Source of the DNA: Nocardiopsis sp. TSRI0078
GTDB taxonomy: Bacteria > Actinomycetota > Actinomycetes > Streptosporangiales > Streptosporangiaceae
DNA length: 64,000 nucleotides
Direction: 5' to 3'
Assembly (NCBI RefSeq): GCF_001905145.1
Contig: NZ_LWLB01000003.1
Location: 152,330-216,329 of the forward strand
The notes beneath the pieces were generated by a model, which ran no database searches, was not told the origin of the DNA, and saw only the letters and a program-made list of their open reading frames with translations. The first letter of the stretch is position 1; each line of letters starts with the position of its first letter. This document shows, in pieces, positions 11,555 through 20,484 of the stretch. The translations under genes and the position numbers were made by a program.

Positions 11555-13369
11555 TCACCCGCTCCCGGAGCTCGCCCGCTGCTGCGCCGGACCCTCGCGG
11601 TTCCGGTCCAGCTCATAGGCGGTGTTGACCAGGGCGATGTGGGAGAGCGCCTGGGGGAAGTTGCCGATCAGCCGCCCGGTGTTCGTGTCGTACTCCTCCG
11701 ACAGCAGCCCCACGTCGTTGCGCAGGGACAGCAGGTGCTCGAAGATCTCCCTGCCCTCATCGACACGGCCCTGCATGACGAGGTTGTCGACGAGCCAGAA
11801 CGTGCAGGGCAGGAACACCCCCTCGCCGGGAGGGAGGGCGTCCACCCTCCTGCTCGTCTCGTCCATGGAGTAGCGCTGGACCAGGCCGTCGCGGCACAGC
11901 TCCCGCTGGACGGCGTCCACGGTTCCCCGCATGCGCTCGTCGTCGGGCGGGAGGAAGCCCACGGTGCCGGCCATCAGCAGCGACGCGTCCAGGGTGGAGG
12001 AGCCGTAGTACTGCGTCAGGGTCCGGCGCTCGGGGTCGTACCCGTTCTCGCACACGTCCTGGAAGATCTCGTCGCGCAGGCGCTTCCACTCCTCCAGAGG
12101 CCCCTCCAGGCCGAACCTCTCGACCCCGCTGATGGCGCGGTCCACGGCGGTCCACGCCATGATCTTGGAGTGGGTGAAGTGCCTCCGGGGCCCGCGCATC
12201 TCCCAGATCCCGTTGTCGGGCTCACGCCAGTGCGCCTCCAGGAAGTCCATCAGGGAGCGCTGGAGCTGCCATGCGGGCTCCTTCGGCGGAATCCCGTGGA
12301 CCCTGGCCTGGTGGAAGACGTCCATCACCTCGCCGTAGACGTCGAGCTGCCACTGCTGGGCGGCCTCGTTGCCGACCCTCACGGGACGGGACCCCTCGTA
12401 GCCGGACAGCCAGTCCAGCTCCAGCTCGGGCAGCCTGCGCTCCCCCTCGATCCCGTACATGATCCGCATCTGCGAGGGTTCCCCCGCGACCGCCCGCAGC
12501 AGCCATTCGCGCCAGTCGGCGGCCGCCTGTGTGTAGCCGGACTCCAGGAGAGCGAGCAGCGTCAGCGTGGCGTCGCGTATCCAGCAGTAGCGGTAGTCCC
12601 AGTTGCGCACACCGCCGATCTGCTCCGGCAGTGAGGTGGTGGCCGCGGCGACGATGCCTCCGCCGGGCGAGTGCGTCAGGGCCTTGAGGGTGATCAGTGA
12701 CCGGACGACCGCGTCGCGGTACTCGCCCTCGTAGTTGCACCTGGAGGCCCACTCCCGCCAGACCTCGTCCGTGTGATCGATGAGCACGTCGGTGTTGACC
12801 GGCTCCGGGGACGGCGATCGGGGCGGGACCCAGGTGAGGACGAAGTCCACGCTGTCGCCCGCCGCGACCGCGAACTCCGTGACCGGGTCCTCGTCGGACC
12901 CGGCATCGAACTCCACGTCGGAGTCCAGGTAGCAGCTGTCGGGACCGGCGACGAGGTGCAGCCGCCGCCCGTCCTTGCGCACCCACGGGACGATCGATCC
13001 GTAGTCGAAGCGCGCCACGACCTCGGAGCGCATGCGTACGCGCCCCTCCACCCCCTCGACCCGGCGTATCAGGCAGGTGCGGTGGGCGCCGATGGGCATG
13101 CAGTCGACGACCCGCACCACACCGTCCTCGGACCGGAACTCGGTTTCCAGTACCAGGCTGTCGGGGCGGTACCGCCGTGCCTCCAGCCGGTGCTCTCCCG
13201 CCGGGGCCATGGTCCAGCGACCGTTGCCCTCATCGCCGAGCAGGGCTGCGAAGCAGGCGCCGGAATCGAACCGGGGCAGGCACAGCCAGTCCACGCTTCC
13301 GTCGGCGCCGATCAGGACCGACGTCTTCATGTCGCCCAGAAACGCGTAGTCCTCGATGGGCAGGGACAA
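11555..13369 (-). CDS. Glycoside hydrolase family 15 protein (glucoamylase/trehalase-like)
   Basis: The 604-residue length is typical of bacterial GH15 alpha-glucoside or trehalose hydrolases. The start is TTG 13369 behind GGAAGG with 8-base spacing; the product begins MSLPIEDYAFLGDMKTSVLIG, as in the family. The N-terminal beta-sandwich includes DGSVDWLCLPRFDSGACFAALLGD. The (alpha/alpha)6 catalytic domain shows RNWDYRYCWIRDATLTLLALL and GYEGSRPVRVGNEAAQQWQLDVYGEV. No signal peptide is seen, so the protein is probably cytoplasmic and acts on trehalose or short maltodextrins. The two substrates cannot be separated by eye. Confidence 0.9.
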   Translation of the reverse strand: MSLPIEDYAFLGDMKTSVLIGADGSVDWLCLPRFDSGACFAALLGDEGNGRWTMAPAGEHRLEARRYRPDSLVLETEFRSEDGVVRVVDCMPIGAHRTCLIRRVEGVEGRVRMRSEVVARFDYGSIVPWVRKDGRRLHLVAGPDSCYLDSDVEFDAGSDEDPVTEFAVAAGDSVDFVLTWVPPRSPSPEPVNTDVLIDHTDEVWREWASRCNYEGEYRDAVVRSLITLKALTHSPGGGIVAAATTSLPEQIGGVRNWDYRYCWIRDATLTLLALLESGYTQAAADWREWLLRAVAGEPSQMRIMYGIEGERRLPELELDWLSGYEGSRPVRVGNEAAQQWQLDVYGEVMDVFHQARVHGIPPKEPAWQLQRSLMDFLEAHWREPDNGIWEMRGPRRHFTHSKIMAWTAVDRAISGVERFGLEGPLEEWKRLRDEIFQDVCENGYDPERRTLTQYYGSSTLDASLLMAGTVGFLPPDDERMRGTVDAVQRELCRDGLVQRYSMDETSRRVDALPPGEGVFLPCTFWLVDNLVMQGRVDEGREIFEHLLSLRNDVGLLSEEYDTNTGRLIGNFPQALSHIALVNTAYELDRNREGPAQQRASSGSG

Positions 13370-13489
13370 GTCTTCGCCTTCCGTTCACAAGTGGGATGTA
13401 TACGATTCCCGTCCCTCCCCGCCATCCCCTGGCGGTGCGGGAACGGACGGACCAGCGCCGTACCGCCCCCGCACCATCCACGGCTGCTG

Positions 13490-15277
13490 TCACCGTCCGC
13501 CGGGGAGGAAGTCCTGTGCCTTGGACTTGACCCCCTGCTTGACCACGTCCCACGCCTCCGGGTCGCCCTTGGCCAGGGCCTTGGCCACGCTCTCCATCTG
13601 CTCCAGCGTCGCGTGCGGCGGGATCGGCGGGATGGTCGGATCCGTGACGAACTCGATCACGCAGGGCCGGTCCGCGGCCAGCGCCCGCTCCCACGCCCCC
13701 TTGATGTCCTTGGGGTCGTCGACCTTGATCCCCAGCATCCCGATGCTCTCGGCGAACCCGGCGTAGGGGAAGTCGGGGATCCGCTGCGAGGGGATGAACT
13801 GGGGCGCGTCGCCCATGGCGCGCAGTTCCCAGGTCACCTGGTTGAGGTCGCCGTTGTTGAGCACGGCGACGATGACCTGGGGGTTGTCCCACTCCTTCGC
13901 GTAGTGGCCGATGGTGATCAGCTCGTTGAGGCCGCTCATCTGCATGGCCCCGTCGCCGACGAACGCGATCACGGGCCTGTCCGGGTGGGCGAACTTCGCC
14001 CCCGTGGCGTAGGGGGCGCCGGGGCACATCGTGGCCAGCGTGCCCGACAGCGAACCGCGCATGCCCTTGCGGAACTTCAGGTGCCGCGCGTACCAGTTGG
14101 CCACCGAGCCGGAGTCCGCCGTCACGATCACGTCATCGGGCAGCATCGGCGAGAGCTCGTGGAAGACGCGCTCGGGGTTGACCGGGTCGGCGTCCACGTG
14201 CGCGCGCCGCTCCATGACCTCCTGCCAGCGCTCGACGTTGTCCTCGACCTTCTCCCGCCACGAGCGGTCGGTCTTGCGCTCGACGAGCGGCAGCAGCATC
14301 CGCAGCGTCTCCGCGGAGTCGCCGACCAGGTTGCACTCGAACGGGTACCGCATGCCGATCATGGTCGGGTCGATGTCGATCTGGACGGCGCGTGCCTGGC
14401 CGAACTCGGGCATGAACTGGGTGTAGGGAAAACTGGAGCCGACGACGAGCAGGGTGTCGCAGTCCTGCATCAGCTCGTAGGAGGGCCGGGTGCCCAGCAG
14501 CCCGATCGCACCGGTCACGAAGGGCAGGTCGTCGGGCAGCGCGTCCTTGCCCAGCAGGGCCTTGGCCACCCCGGCGCCGAGCTTGTCGGCCATCTCGACG
14601 ACCTCGTCCGCCGCTCCCCTGGCGCCCTGGCCGATCAGCATCGCGACGCGCTCACCCGAGTTGAGGACCTCGGCCGCCTCGGCCAGGCCCTCGGCGGACG
14701 GGGTCGACTGCGGGGCGGGCATACCGAGGCTGGAGGGCACCATCTTGAACTCGTGTTCGGGCGGTGAGTACTCCAGCTCCTGGACGTCGGCCGGGACGAT
14801 GATCGCCGTGACCGTGCGCCTGCTCGCGGCGGTCCGCATCGCCCGGTCCAGCACGTTGGGAAGCTGCTCCGGGACGGTGACCATCTGGAGGTAGTCGCTG
14901 GCCACGTCCTTGTAGAGGGACATCAGGTCGACTTCCTGCTGGTAGGAGCCGCCCATCGCGCTGCGCGCGGTCTGCCCGATGATCGCCACCACCGGCACGT
15001 GGTCGAGCTTGGCGTCGTAGAGGCCGTTCAGCAGGTGGATGGCGCCCGGCCCCGAGGTGGCCGCGCACACACCCACGCGTCCGGAGAACTTCGCGTACCC
15101 GGTGGCCTCGAAGGCCGCCAGCTCCTCGTGCCGGGACTGGATGAAGCGCGGTTTGTTCTCGGCCCGGTCCCACGCCGCGAGCAGACCGTTGATGCCGTCG
15201 CCCGCGTAGGAGAAGACGTGGTCGACCCCCCATTCCCTCAGACGCTTCAGTATGTAGTCGGACACCAGTTCCGCCAT
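13490..15277 (-). CDS. Thiamine-pyrophosphate enzyme (pyruvate oxidase / acetolactate synthase-like)
   Basis: The 595-residue product starts at ATG 15277 with GGGAGGGGAG as ribosome binding site. The three TPP-enzyme domains are present: N-terminal pyrimidine domain with YAGDGINGLL and SRHEELAAFEATGYAKF (catalytic Glu) and AATSGPGAIHLLNGLYDAK; a central Rossmann-like domain; and the C-terminal PP domain with VGDGAMQMSGLNELITIGHYAKEW...NNGDLNQVTWE (GDG...NN motif). It most resembles PoxB-type thiamine-dependent enzymes of unassigned substrate that actinobacteria carry besides IlvB. It is divergent from the flavin/Fe-S dehydrogenase gene. The exact reaction is unknown. Confidence 0.85.
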   Translation of the reverse strand: MAELVSDYILKRLREWGVDHVFSYAGDGINGLLAAWDRAENKPRFIQSRHEELAAFEATGYAKFSGRVGVCAATSGPGAIHLLNGLYDAKLDHVPVVAIIGQTARSAMGGSYQQEVDLMSLYKDVASDYLQMVTVPEQLPNVLDRAMRTAASRRTVTAIIVPADVQELEYSPPEHEFKMVPSSLGMPAPQSTPSAEGLAEAAEVLNSGERVAMLIGQGARGAADEVVEMADKLGAGVAKALLGKDALPDDLPFVTGAIGLLGTRPSYELMQDCDTLLVVGSSFPYTQFMPEFGQARAVQIDIDPTMIGMRYPFECNLVGDSAETLRMLLPLVERKTDRSWREKVEDNVERWQEVMERRAHVDADPVNPERVFHELSPMLPDDVIVTADSGSVANWYARHLKFRKGMRGSLSGTLATMCPGAPYATGAKFAHPDRPVIAFVGDGAMQMSGLNELITIGHYAKEWDNPQVIVAVLNNGDLNQVTWELRAMGDAPQFIPSQRIPDFPYAGFAESIGMLGIKVDDPKDIKGAWERALAADRPCVIEFVTDPTIPPIPPHATLEQMESVAKALAKGDPEAWDVVKQGVKSKAQDFLPGGR

Positions 15278-15583
15278 GATCGCTCCCCTCCCGGGATCGA
15301 CACCGTGTTCGGCACCGCGTTCGCGGTGCCCCGCCCGCCTTTTCGAGCGGGCCCACTCCCCACCGTGTCCTCCGACCGTGGGAGTGCTCCGCTGGCGCGA
15401 CTACCCCGACCGTCGCCCCCGCATTCACCCCGTCGCCGCTCTGTGCGGGGATCGGCGGCGTTTGCCCGTCCGCGCGTCTGGTTAGTGGCGGGTGTGCGGT
15501 GCCGGGCTCCGGCCGCGGGACTGCGCCTCTCGCGCTGCCGAGTGCGACGGACACGCATCACGTCGACGGAACGGACGACTGAC
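15278..15583. other. Divergent intergenic region with two hairpins
   Basis: No gene is seen. GGCACCGCG-TT-CGCGGTGCC (15311-15330) and GCCCGC-CTTTTCGA-GCGGGC just after it are perfect small hairpins. Promoters for the flanking divergent genes must lie here, but I cannot pick convincing -10/-35 pairs. Confidence 0.4.
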
Positions 15584-18500
15584 ATGGCCGTGGACCTGCC
15601 TGCACCCTCCTCCCGGCGGGGCATGGCACCGACCGGTGCCGACACCGACGCGCTGTTGCGGGACCTCACCGACCGGGTGGACGGGGAGGTCCGCTTCGAC
15701 AAGGGCTCGCTCGCCACCTACTCGACGGCCGCCTCCAACTACCGGCAGGTCCCCATCGGGGTCGTCGTGCCGAGGACGGTCGAGGCCGGAGCCGAGGCGG
15801 TGGCGGTGTGCCGCGAACACGGCGCGCCCGTGCTGTCCAGGGGCGGCGGTACCAGCCTGGCCGGGCAGTGCAGCAACGTCGCGGTCGTGATCGACTGGTC
15901 CAAGTACTGCACGCGGGTCCTCAGCGTCGACCCCGAGGCGGGCACCGCCGTCGTGGAGCCGGGCATCGTGCTGGACGCCCTGAACGAGCACACGGGCCGG
16001 GTACGGGACCACCTCGCCTTCGGTCCGAGCCCCTCCACCCACAGCCACTGCACGCTCGGCGGGATGATCGGCAACAACTCCTGCGGGGCCAGTGCGCAGA
16101 CCTACGGAAAGACCGTGGACAACGTGCTGCGGCTGGAGGTGCTCACCTACGACGGTTGCCGGATGTGGGTGGGCCCCACCTCCGACGAGGAGTACGAGCG
16201 CATCGTGGCCGAGGGCGGACGCCGCGCCGAGATCTACCGGGAACTGCGGCGGGTGCGGGACCGCTACGCCACGGCCGTCCGGCGCAGGTTTCCCGACATC
16301 CCCCGCCGCGTCTCGGGCTACAACCTCGACTCGCTGCTGCCCGAGAACGGGTTCGACCTGGCCGCGGCGCTCGTCGGCTCGGAGGGCACCCTGGTGACGG
16401 TCCTGCGCGCCGAGGTGCGCCTGGTCGTCGAACCCGCGGCCATGGCGATGGCGGTGTGCGGCTACTCCGACATCTTCGCCGCCGCCGACGCCGTTCCCGA
16501 GGTCCTGGAGCACGAGCCCTACGCCCTGGAGGGGCTGGACGACAAGCTCATCGGCTACGAGCGGCGCAAGCACCTGAACCCCTCGGCGGTGGCGCAGATG
16601 CCCGAGGGGGCGGGGTGGCTGATGGTGCAGTTCGGCGGTGCCGACCAGGAGGAGGCGGTCGCGCGGACACGGGACTTCGTCGACGCCATGAGGGCCTCCG
16701 GCAGTGTGCTGGGAACCAGTGTCCTCGACAACCCCGACCGCGTGGCGGAGATGTGGAAGGTGCGCGAGGCCGGCCTGGGCGCCACGGCCCGGGTCCCGTC
16801 CGAGCCCGACACCTGGGAGGGCTGGGAGGACTCCGCGGTGCCGCCGGAGCGCTTCGGCGACTACCTGCGCGACCTGCACGCCCTGATGGAGGAGTTCGGC
16901 TTCGCGCACCGCTCCTCGTTGTACGGGCACTTCGGACACGGGTGCCTGCACACGCGCATCCCCTTCAACCTGCGTACACAGCCGGGTATCACCGGCTTCC
17001 GCCGGTTCGTCGAGCGCGCCGCGGACATCGTGGTCTCCTACGGCGGCTCGCTCTCGGGCGAGCACGGGGACGGCCAGTCGCGCGCCGAACTGTGGCCGAA
17101 GATGTTCGGCCCGGAGCTGATGCCCGCCTTCTCCGAGGTCAAGAGGATCTTCGACCCGGACGACCGGATGAACCCCGGCAAGCTCGTCGCCCCGGACGGT
17201 GGCGGACCGGAGCGCCTCGACGAGAACCTGCGGCTGGGCACCGACTACCAGCCCGCTCGGACCGACACCCACTTCGGCTATCCGCACGACGACGCCGACT
17301 TCTCCAGGGCCGTGCTGCGCTGTGTGGGCGTCGGCGAGTGCCGCAAGGACAGCGGCGGCGTCATGTGCCCCAGCTACCGCGTGACGCGGGAGGAGGAGCA
17401 CTCCACCCGCGGGCGCTCCCGGCTCCTCTTCGAGATGCTCGAGGGGGACGTGATCCAGGACGGCTGGCGCTCGCAGGAGGTCGACGACGCACTGGACCTG
17501 TGCCTGGCCTGCAAGGGGTGCAAGACCGACTGCCCCGTCAACGTCGACATGGCCACCTACAAGGCCGAGTTCCTCTCCCACCACCACGCCGGGAGGGTGC
17601 GGCCCGCGGCCCACTACAGCCTGGGGTGGCTCCCCGTGTGGGCGAGAGCCGCCTCCCTCGCGCCCGAACTGGTGAACGCGCTGAGCTCCGTCCCGTTCCT
17701 CGCCCGCCCGGGCAAGCGGCTCGGCGGTGTGGCGCGGGAGCGCCCGGTGCCCGCGTTCGCCCCGGTCCGCTTCAGCGACTCCATGCGCAGGCGCGGCTCG
17801 AAGGACGGCGAGCGCGGCGAGGTGATCCTGTGGCCGGACACCTTCACCGACAACTTCCACCCGGCGATCGGGGCGGCGGCCGTCCGCGTCCTGGAGGCGG
17901 CGGGCTTCCGCGTCCGGGTGCCGCCGCGGACCCTGTGCTGCGGGCTGACCTGGATCTCCACCGGCCAGCTGGGCGTGGCGCGCCGTGTGCTGGGACGCAC
18001 CGTCGACGCGCTGCGCGAGGACATCCGCGCGGGTACGCCGGTCATCGGCCTGGAGCCCTCGTGCGCGGCCGTCTTCCGCTCGGACGCCGCCGAGCTGTTC
18101 CCCCACGACCAGGACGTGGAGAGACTGCGCGCGCAGTTCTTCACGTTCTCGGAGTTCCTCAACCGGTACGCGTCCGACTGGGAGCCGCCCCGCCTGGGAC
18201 GTACGGCCGTCGTCCAGCGGCACTGCCACCAGCACGCGGTCCTGGGGTTCGACGAGGACAGGCGGCTGCTGGGACGCGCCGGCACGGAGGTGGACCTCCT
18301 CGACGTGGGCTGCTGCGGGCTGGCGGGCGACTTCGGCTTCGAGGAGGGGCACTACGAGGTGTCCATGGCCGTCGCCGAGTCGGGGCTGCTGCCCGCGGTG
18401 CGCGAGGCCGACCCCGGCGCCCTCCTGCTGGCCGACGGGTTCAGCTGCCGCACCCAGGTCGAGCAGGCCGACACCGGGCGGGAGGCCGTCCACCTCGCCG

Positions 18501-18673
18501 AGGCCCTGGACCTCGCCATGCGGGACGCGCTGCCCTCCCGCCACCCGGAGAGGGCCGCGACCCGCTTCGCCGCTCCGCGCCGGGTGCCCGCCTACGACGT
18601 GGACGAGATCCGCGAGGAGGCGATGCGCGCGGGACGGCGCGGGTCCTCCGGGAAGCGGGGGCGGCGCTCATGA
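15584..18673 (+). CDS. FAD/Fe-S 2-hydroxyacid dehydrogenase (GlcD-GlcF fusion, YdiJ/Dld-like)
   Basis: The 1029-residue product starts at ATG 15584. Its N-terminal half is an FAD-binding PCMH domain (PVLSRGGGTSLAGQ, THSHCTLGGMIGNNSCGA, SGYNLDSLLPENGFDL, VGSEGTLVTV) plus a GlcD C-terminal domain with GHFGHGCLHTRIPF and SYGGSLSGEHGDGQSR. The C-terminal half has two [4Fe-4S] sites (CVGVGECRKDSGGVMCPSY; CLACKGCKTDCPVNVDM) and two CCG domains (CCGLTWIS; CCGLAGDFGF). The fused arrangement is that of YdiJ-type D-2-hydroxyglutarate/D-lactate dehydrogenases, which pass electrons to an acceptor or quinone. The substrate is undetermined. Its stop overlaps the next gene's start (ATGA), so the two are probably coupled. 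Confidence 0.88.
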   Translation: MAVDLPAPSSRRGMAPTGADTDALLRDLTDRVDGEVRFDKGSLATYSTAASNYRQVPIGVVVPRTVEAGAEAVAVCREHGAPVLSRGGGTSLAGQCSNVAVVIDWSKYCTRVLSVDPEAGTAVVEPGIVLDALNEHTGRVRDHLAFGPSPSTHSHCTLGGMIGNNSCGASAQTYGKTVDNVLRLEVLTYDGCRMWVGPTSDEEYERIVAEGGRRAEIYRELRRVRDRYATAVRRRFPDIPRRVSGYNLDSLLPENGFDLAAALVGSEGTLVTVLRAEVRLVVEPAAMAMAVCGYSDIFAAADAVPEVLEHEPYALEGLDDKLIGYERRKHLNPSAVAQMPEGAGWLMVQFGGADQEEAVARTRDFVDAMRASGSVLGTSVLDNPDRVAEMWKVREAGLGATARVPSEPDTWEGWEDSAVPPERFGDYLRDLHALMEEFGFAHRSSLYGHFGHGCLHTRIPFNLRTQPGITGFRRFVERAADIVVSYGGSLSGEHGDGQSRAELWPKMFGPELMPAFSEVKRIFDPDDRMNPGKLVAPDGGGPERLDENLRLGTDYQPARTDTHFGYPHDDADFSRAVLRCVGVGECRKDSGGVMCPSYRVTREEEHSTRGRSRLLFEMLEGDVIQDGWRSQEVDDALDLCLACKGCKTDCPVNVDMATYKAEFLSHHHAGRVRPAAHYSLGWLPVWARAASLAPELVNALSSVPFLARPGKRLGGVARERPVPAFAPVRFSDSMRRRGSKDGERGEVILWPDTFTDNFHPAIGAAAVRVLEAAGFRVRVPPRTLCCGLTWISTGQLGVARRVLGRTVDALREDIRAGTPVIGLEPSCAAVFRSDAAELFPHDQDVERLRAQFFTFSEFLNRYASDWEPPRLGRTAVVQRHCHQHAVLGFDEDRRLLGRAGTEVDLLDVGCCGLAGDFGFEEGHYEVSMAVAESGLLPAVREADPGALLLADGFSCRTQVEQADTGREAVHLAEALDLAMRDALPSRHPERAATRFAAPRRVPAYDVDEIREEAMRAGRRGSSGKRGRRS

Positions 18674-19782
18674 ACGGGGTACCGGATCCGGCCGTCACGA
18701 GTGTGGACGCGGCCGTCTACACCGTTCCCACCGGACGCCCCGCGGCGGACGGCACGCTCACCTGGGACTCCACCACGATGGTGCTCGTCCGGGTGGGCGG
18801 GGGCGGCCACGAGGGGCTGGGATGGACCTACGGCCCCGCCGCCTGCGCCGCCGTCGTCCGCGACCTGCTCGCCGAACACGTCAGGGGCCGTCCCGCGCTG
18901 GATGTGCCCGCCGCACTGGAGGCCATGGTCCGCGCGGTGCGCAACGCGGGCCGGCCGGGCACGGTCGGCTACGCGGTCTCGGCGGTCGAGACCGCTCTGT
19001 GGGACCTCAAGGCACGCCTGCTCGGCCTGCCCCTGTACCGGTTGCTCGGCGCCGCGCGCCAGAGTGCGCCGCTGTACGGCAGCGGCGGCCTGACCAGCTA
19101 CACCGACGACGTACTGCGCGAGCAGCTGGCGCACTGGGTGCACGAGCAGGGCTTCGGGCGGGTCAAGATCAAGATCGGGGAGTCGTGGGGCGCCCGCGAG
19201 GGGCGCGACCTGGAGCGGCTCCGCCTGGCCCGCGAGGTGATCGGGCCCGGGGCCGAGCTCTTCGCCGACGCCAACGGCGGCTACACGGCCAAGCAGGCGA
19301 TCCGGCTGGCCGGACCGATGGGCGAGCTGGACGTGCGCTGGCTGGAGGAGCCGGTCTCCTCCGACGACCTCGACGGGCTCCGGCGGATCCGGGACGCGGT
19401 CCCGGCGGACGTGGCCGCCGGGGAGTACGGCTTCGACCTGGCCTACTTCCAGCGGATGTGCGCGGCCGGGGCGGTGGACTGCCTCCAGATCGACCTCACC
19501 CGGTGCGGCGGCGTCCTGGAACTGCAGCGCGCGGCGACCGTGGCGGCCGCGCACGGCCTGGAGGTGTCGGCGCACTGCGCGCCCTACCTGCACCTCCACG
19601 CGGCGCTGTCCCTGCCGAACCTGCGCCACCTGGAGTGGTTCCACGACCACGTGCGTATCGAGGCCCTCTTCTTCGACGGTGCCGATCCGCCCCGCGAGGG
19701 CTCCCTGCGGCCGGACCCCGACCGTCCGGGCCACGGGCTCACCCTCCGGGAGGCCGACGCAGAGCGCTACCGCACCGGCTGA
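18670..19782 (+). CDS. Enolase-superfamily enzyme (mandelate racemase / muconate lactonizing group)
   Basis: The 370-residue product starts at ATG 18670, overlapping the preceding stop by 4 bases. The capping domain (1 to about 125) precedes a TIM barrel with the KxK acid/base pair Lys166/Lys168 (RVKIKIG), metal ligands Asp200 (FADANGGY), Glu226 (LEEP) and Glu252 (AAGEYGFD), and His302 (SAHCAPYLHLH). Such enzymes abstract the proton alpha to a carboxylate and are mostly acid-sugar dehydratases, racemases or cycloisomerases. Coupling with an FAD/Fe-S 2-hydroxyacid dehydrogenase suggests the pair converts a sugar acid or hydroxyacid, but the substrate is unknown. Confidence 0.88.
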   Translation: MNGVPDPAVTSVDAAVYTVPTGRPAADGTLTWDSTTMVLVRVGGGGHEGLGWTYGPAACAAVVRDLLAEHVRGRPALDVPAALEAMVRAVRNAGRPGTVGYAVSAVETALWDLKARLLGLPLYRLLGAARQSAPLYGSGGLTSYTDDVLREQLAHWVHEQGFGRVKIKIGESWGAREGRDLERLRLAREVIGPGAELFADANGGYTAKQAIRLAGPMGELDVRWLEEPVSSDDLDGLRRIRDAVPADVAAGEYGFDLAYFQRMCAAGAVDCLQIDLTRCGGVLELQRAATVAAAHGLEVSAHCAPYLHLHAALSLPNLRHLEWFHDHVRIEALFFDGADPPREGSLRPDPDRPGHGLTLREADAERYRTG

Positions 19783-19818
19783 CCTCGCTCTTTCGCCTCA
19801 TTTAGCTCCATACAGCCG

Positions 19819-19834
19819 AGTGACATACATCACT
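19819..19834. promoter_or_regulatory. Crp-like operator candidate
   Basis: AGTGACATACATCACT matches the Crp/GlxR core GTGA-N6-TCAC exactly, with a matched outer A/T pair. It lies about 75-90 bases before the DUF4383 start. It would suit cAMP-receptor-type control, but one site is weak evidence. Confidence 0.45.
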
Positions 19835-19908
19835 ATGGGTAGGAGTTCAGTACCGTCTCTGTTGCCACTGGGACGGATGATAGGAACGCGACCACGGTGG
19901 AGGAAACC

Positions 19909-20367
19909 ATGTCCGACCGGACGTCGACCCAGGGCGCGACCAGTCTGTCCAGGCAGCCGATCCGTCTCACCGCACTCATCGTCGGAATCGTCTTCCTGCT
20001 GGTGGGCCTGATGGGATTCATCCCCGGCGTGACCACGAACTACGACCAGATGCAGTTCGCCGGGCACCAGTCCGAGGCCCAGCTGCTCGGGATCTTCCAG
20101 GTGTCGATCCTGCACAACCTGGTCCACCTGCTCTTCGGTGTGGCCGGTGTGGCGATGGCGCGTACCGCGGCGCTGGCGAAGCTCTTCCTCGTCGGCGGCG
20201 GTGTCGTCTACCTGGTGCTGTGGCTGTACGGCCTGGTGATCGACCTCGACAGCGCGGCGAACTTCGTGCCGCTCGACAGCGCCGACAACTGGCTGCACCT
20301 GGGCCTGGGCGTGGGCATGATCGCGCTCGGGTTCCTTCTGGCTCCCACCCGCAGGTCGGGGCGCTAG
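19909..20367 (+). CDS. DUF4383 four-helix membrane protein
   Basis: The 152-residue product starts at ATG 19909 behind GGTGGAGGAAACC; a start 4 codons upstream is less well placed. Four membrane segments are visible: LTALIVGIVFLLVGLMGFI, LVHLLFGVAGVAMA, LFLVGGGVVYLVLWLYGLV and WLHLGLGVGMIALGFLL. Between the first and second is the family-typical loop GVTTNYDQMQFAGHQSEAQLLGIFQVS. DUF4383 proteins are widespread in actinobacteria, often in stress regulons, with no known function. A Crp-like site lies upstream. Confidence 0.85.
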   Translation: MSDRTSTQGATSLSRQPIRLTALIVGIVFLLVGLMGFIPGVTTNYDQMQFAGHQSEAQLLGIFQVSILHNLVHLLFGVAGVAMARTAALAKLFLVGGGVVYLVLWLYGLVIDLDSAANFVPLDSADNWLHLGLGVGMIALGFLLAPTRRSGR

Positions 20368-20421
20368 GGCCCCTCAGCGGGGCCTGCGCCGCCCCGCACC
20401 GGCCACGGCGCCGGGAGCGTG

Positions 20422-20462
20422 CACAAAAGAGGGACGGGCTCCGGAGGATCCGGAGCCCGTCC
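20422..20462 (-). terminator. Terminator of the catalase gene
   Basis: A 14-base perfect stem (20432-20445 / 20449-20462) with a 3-base loop lies directly after the catalase stop on the minus strand. It is followed in that direction by TCTTTTGTGC, a short U-rich run. It may also stop readthrough from the DUF4383 gene. Confidence 0.75.
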
Positions 20463-20484
20463 GCGCGTTCTGGCCCGGTGGGCC

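Noticed and set aside
14999..15583. N-terminal extension of the FAD/Fe-S dehydrogenase frame back to 14999
   Set aside because: It would overlap the start of the divergent TPP-enzyme gene and both intergenic hairpins; homologous sequence begins only after ATG 15584.
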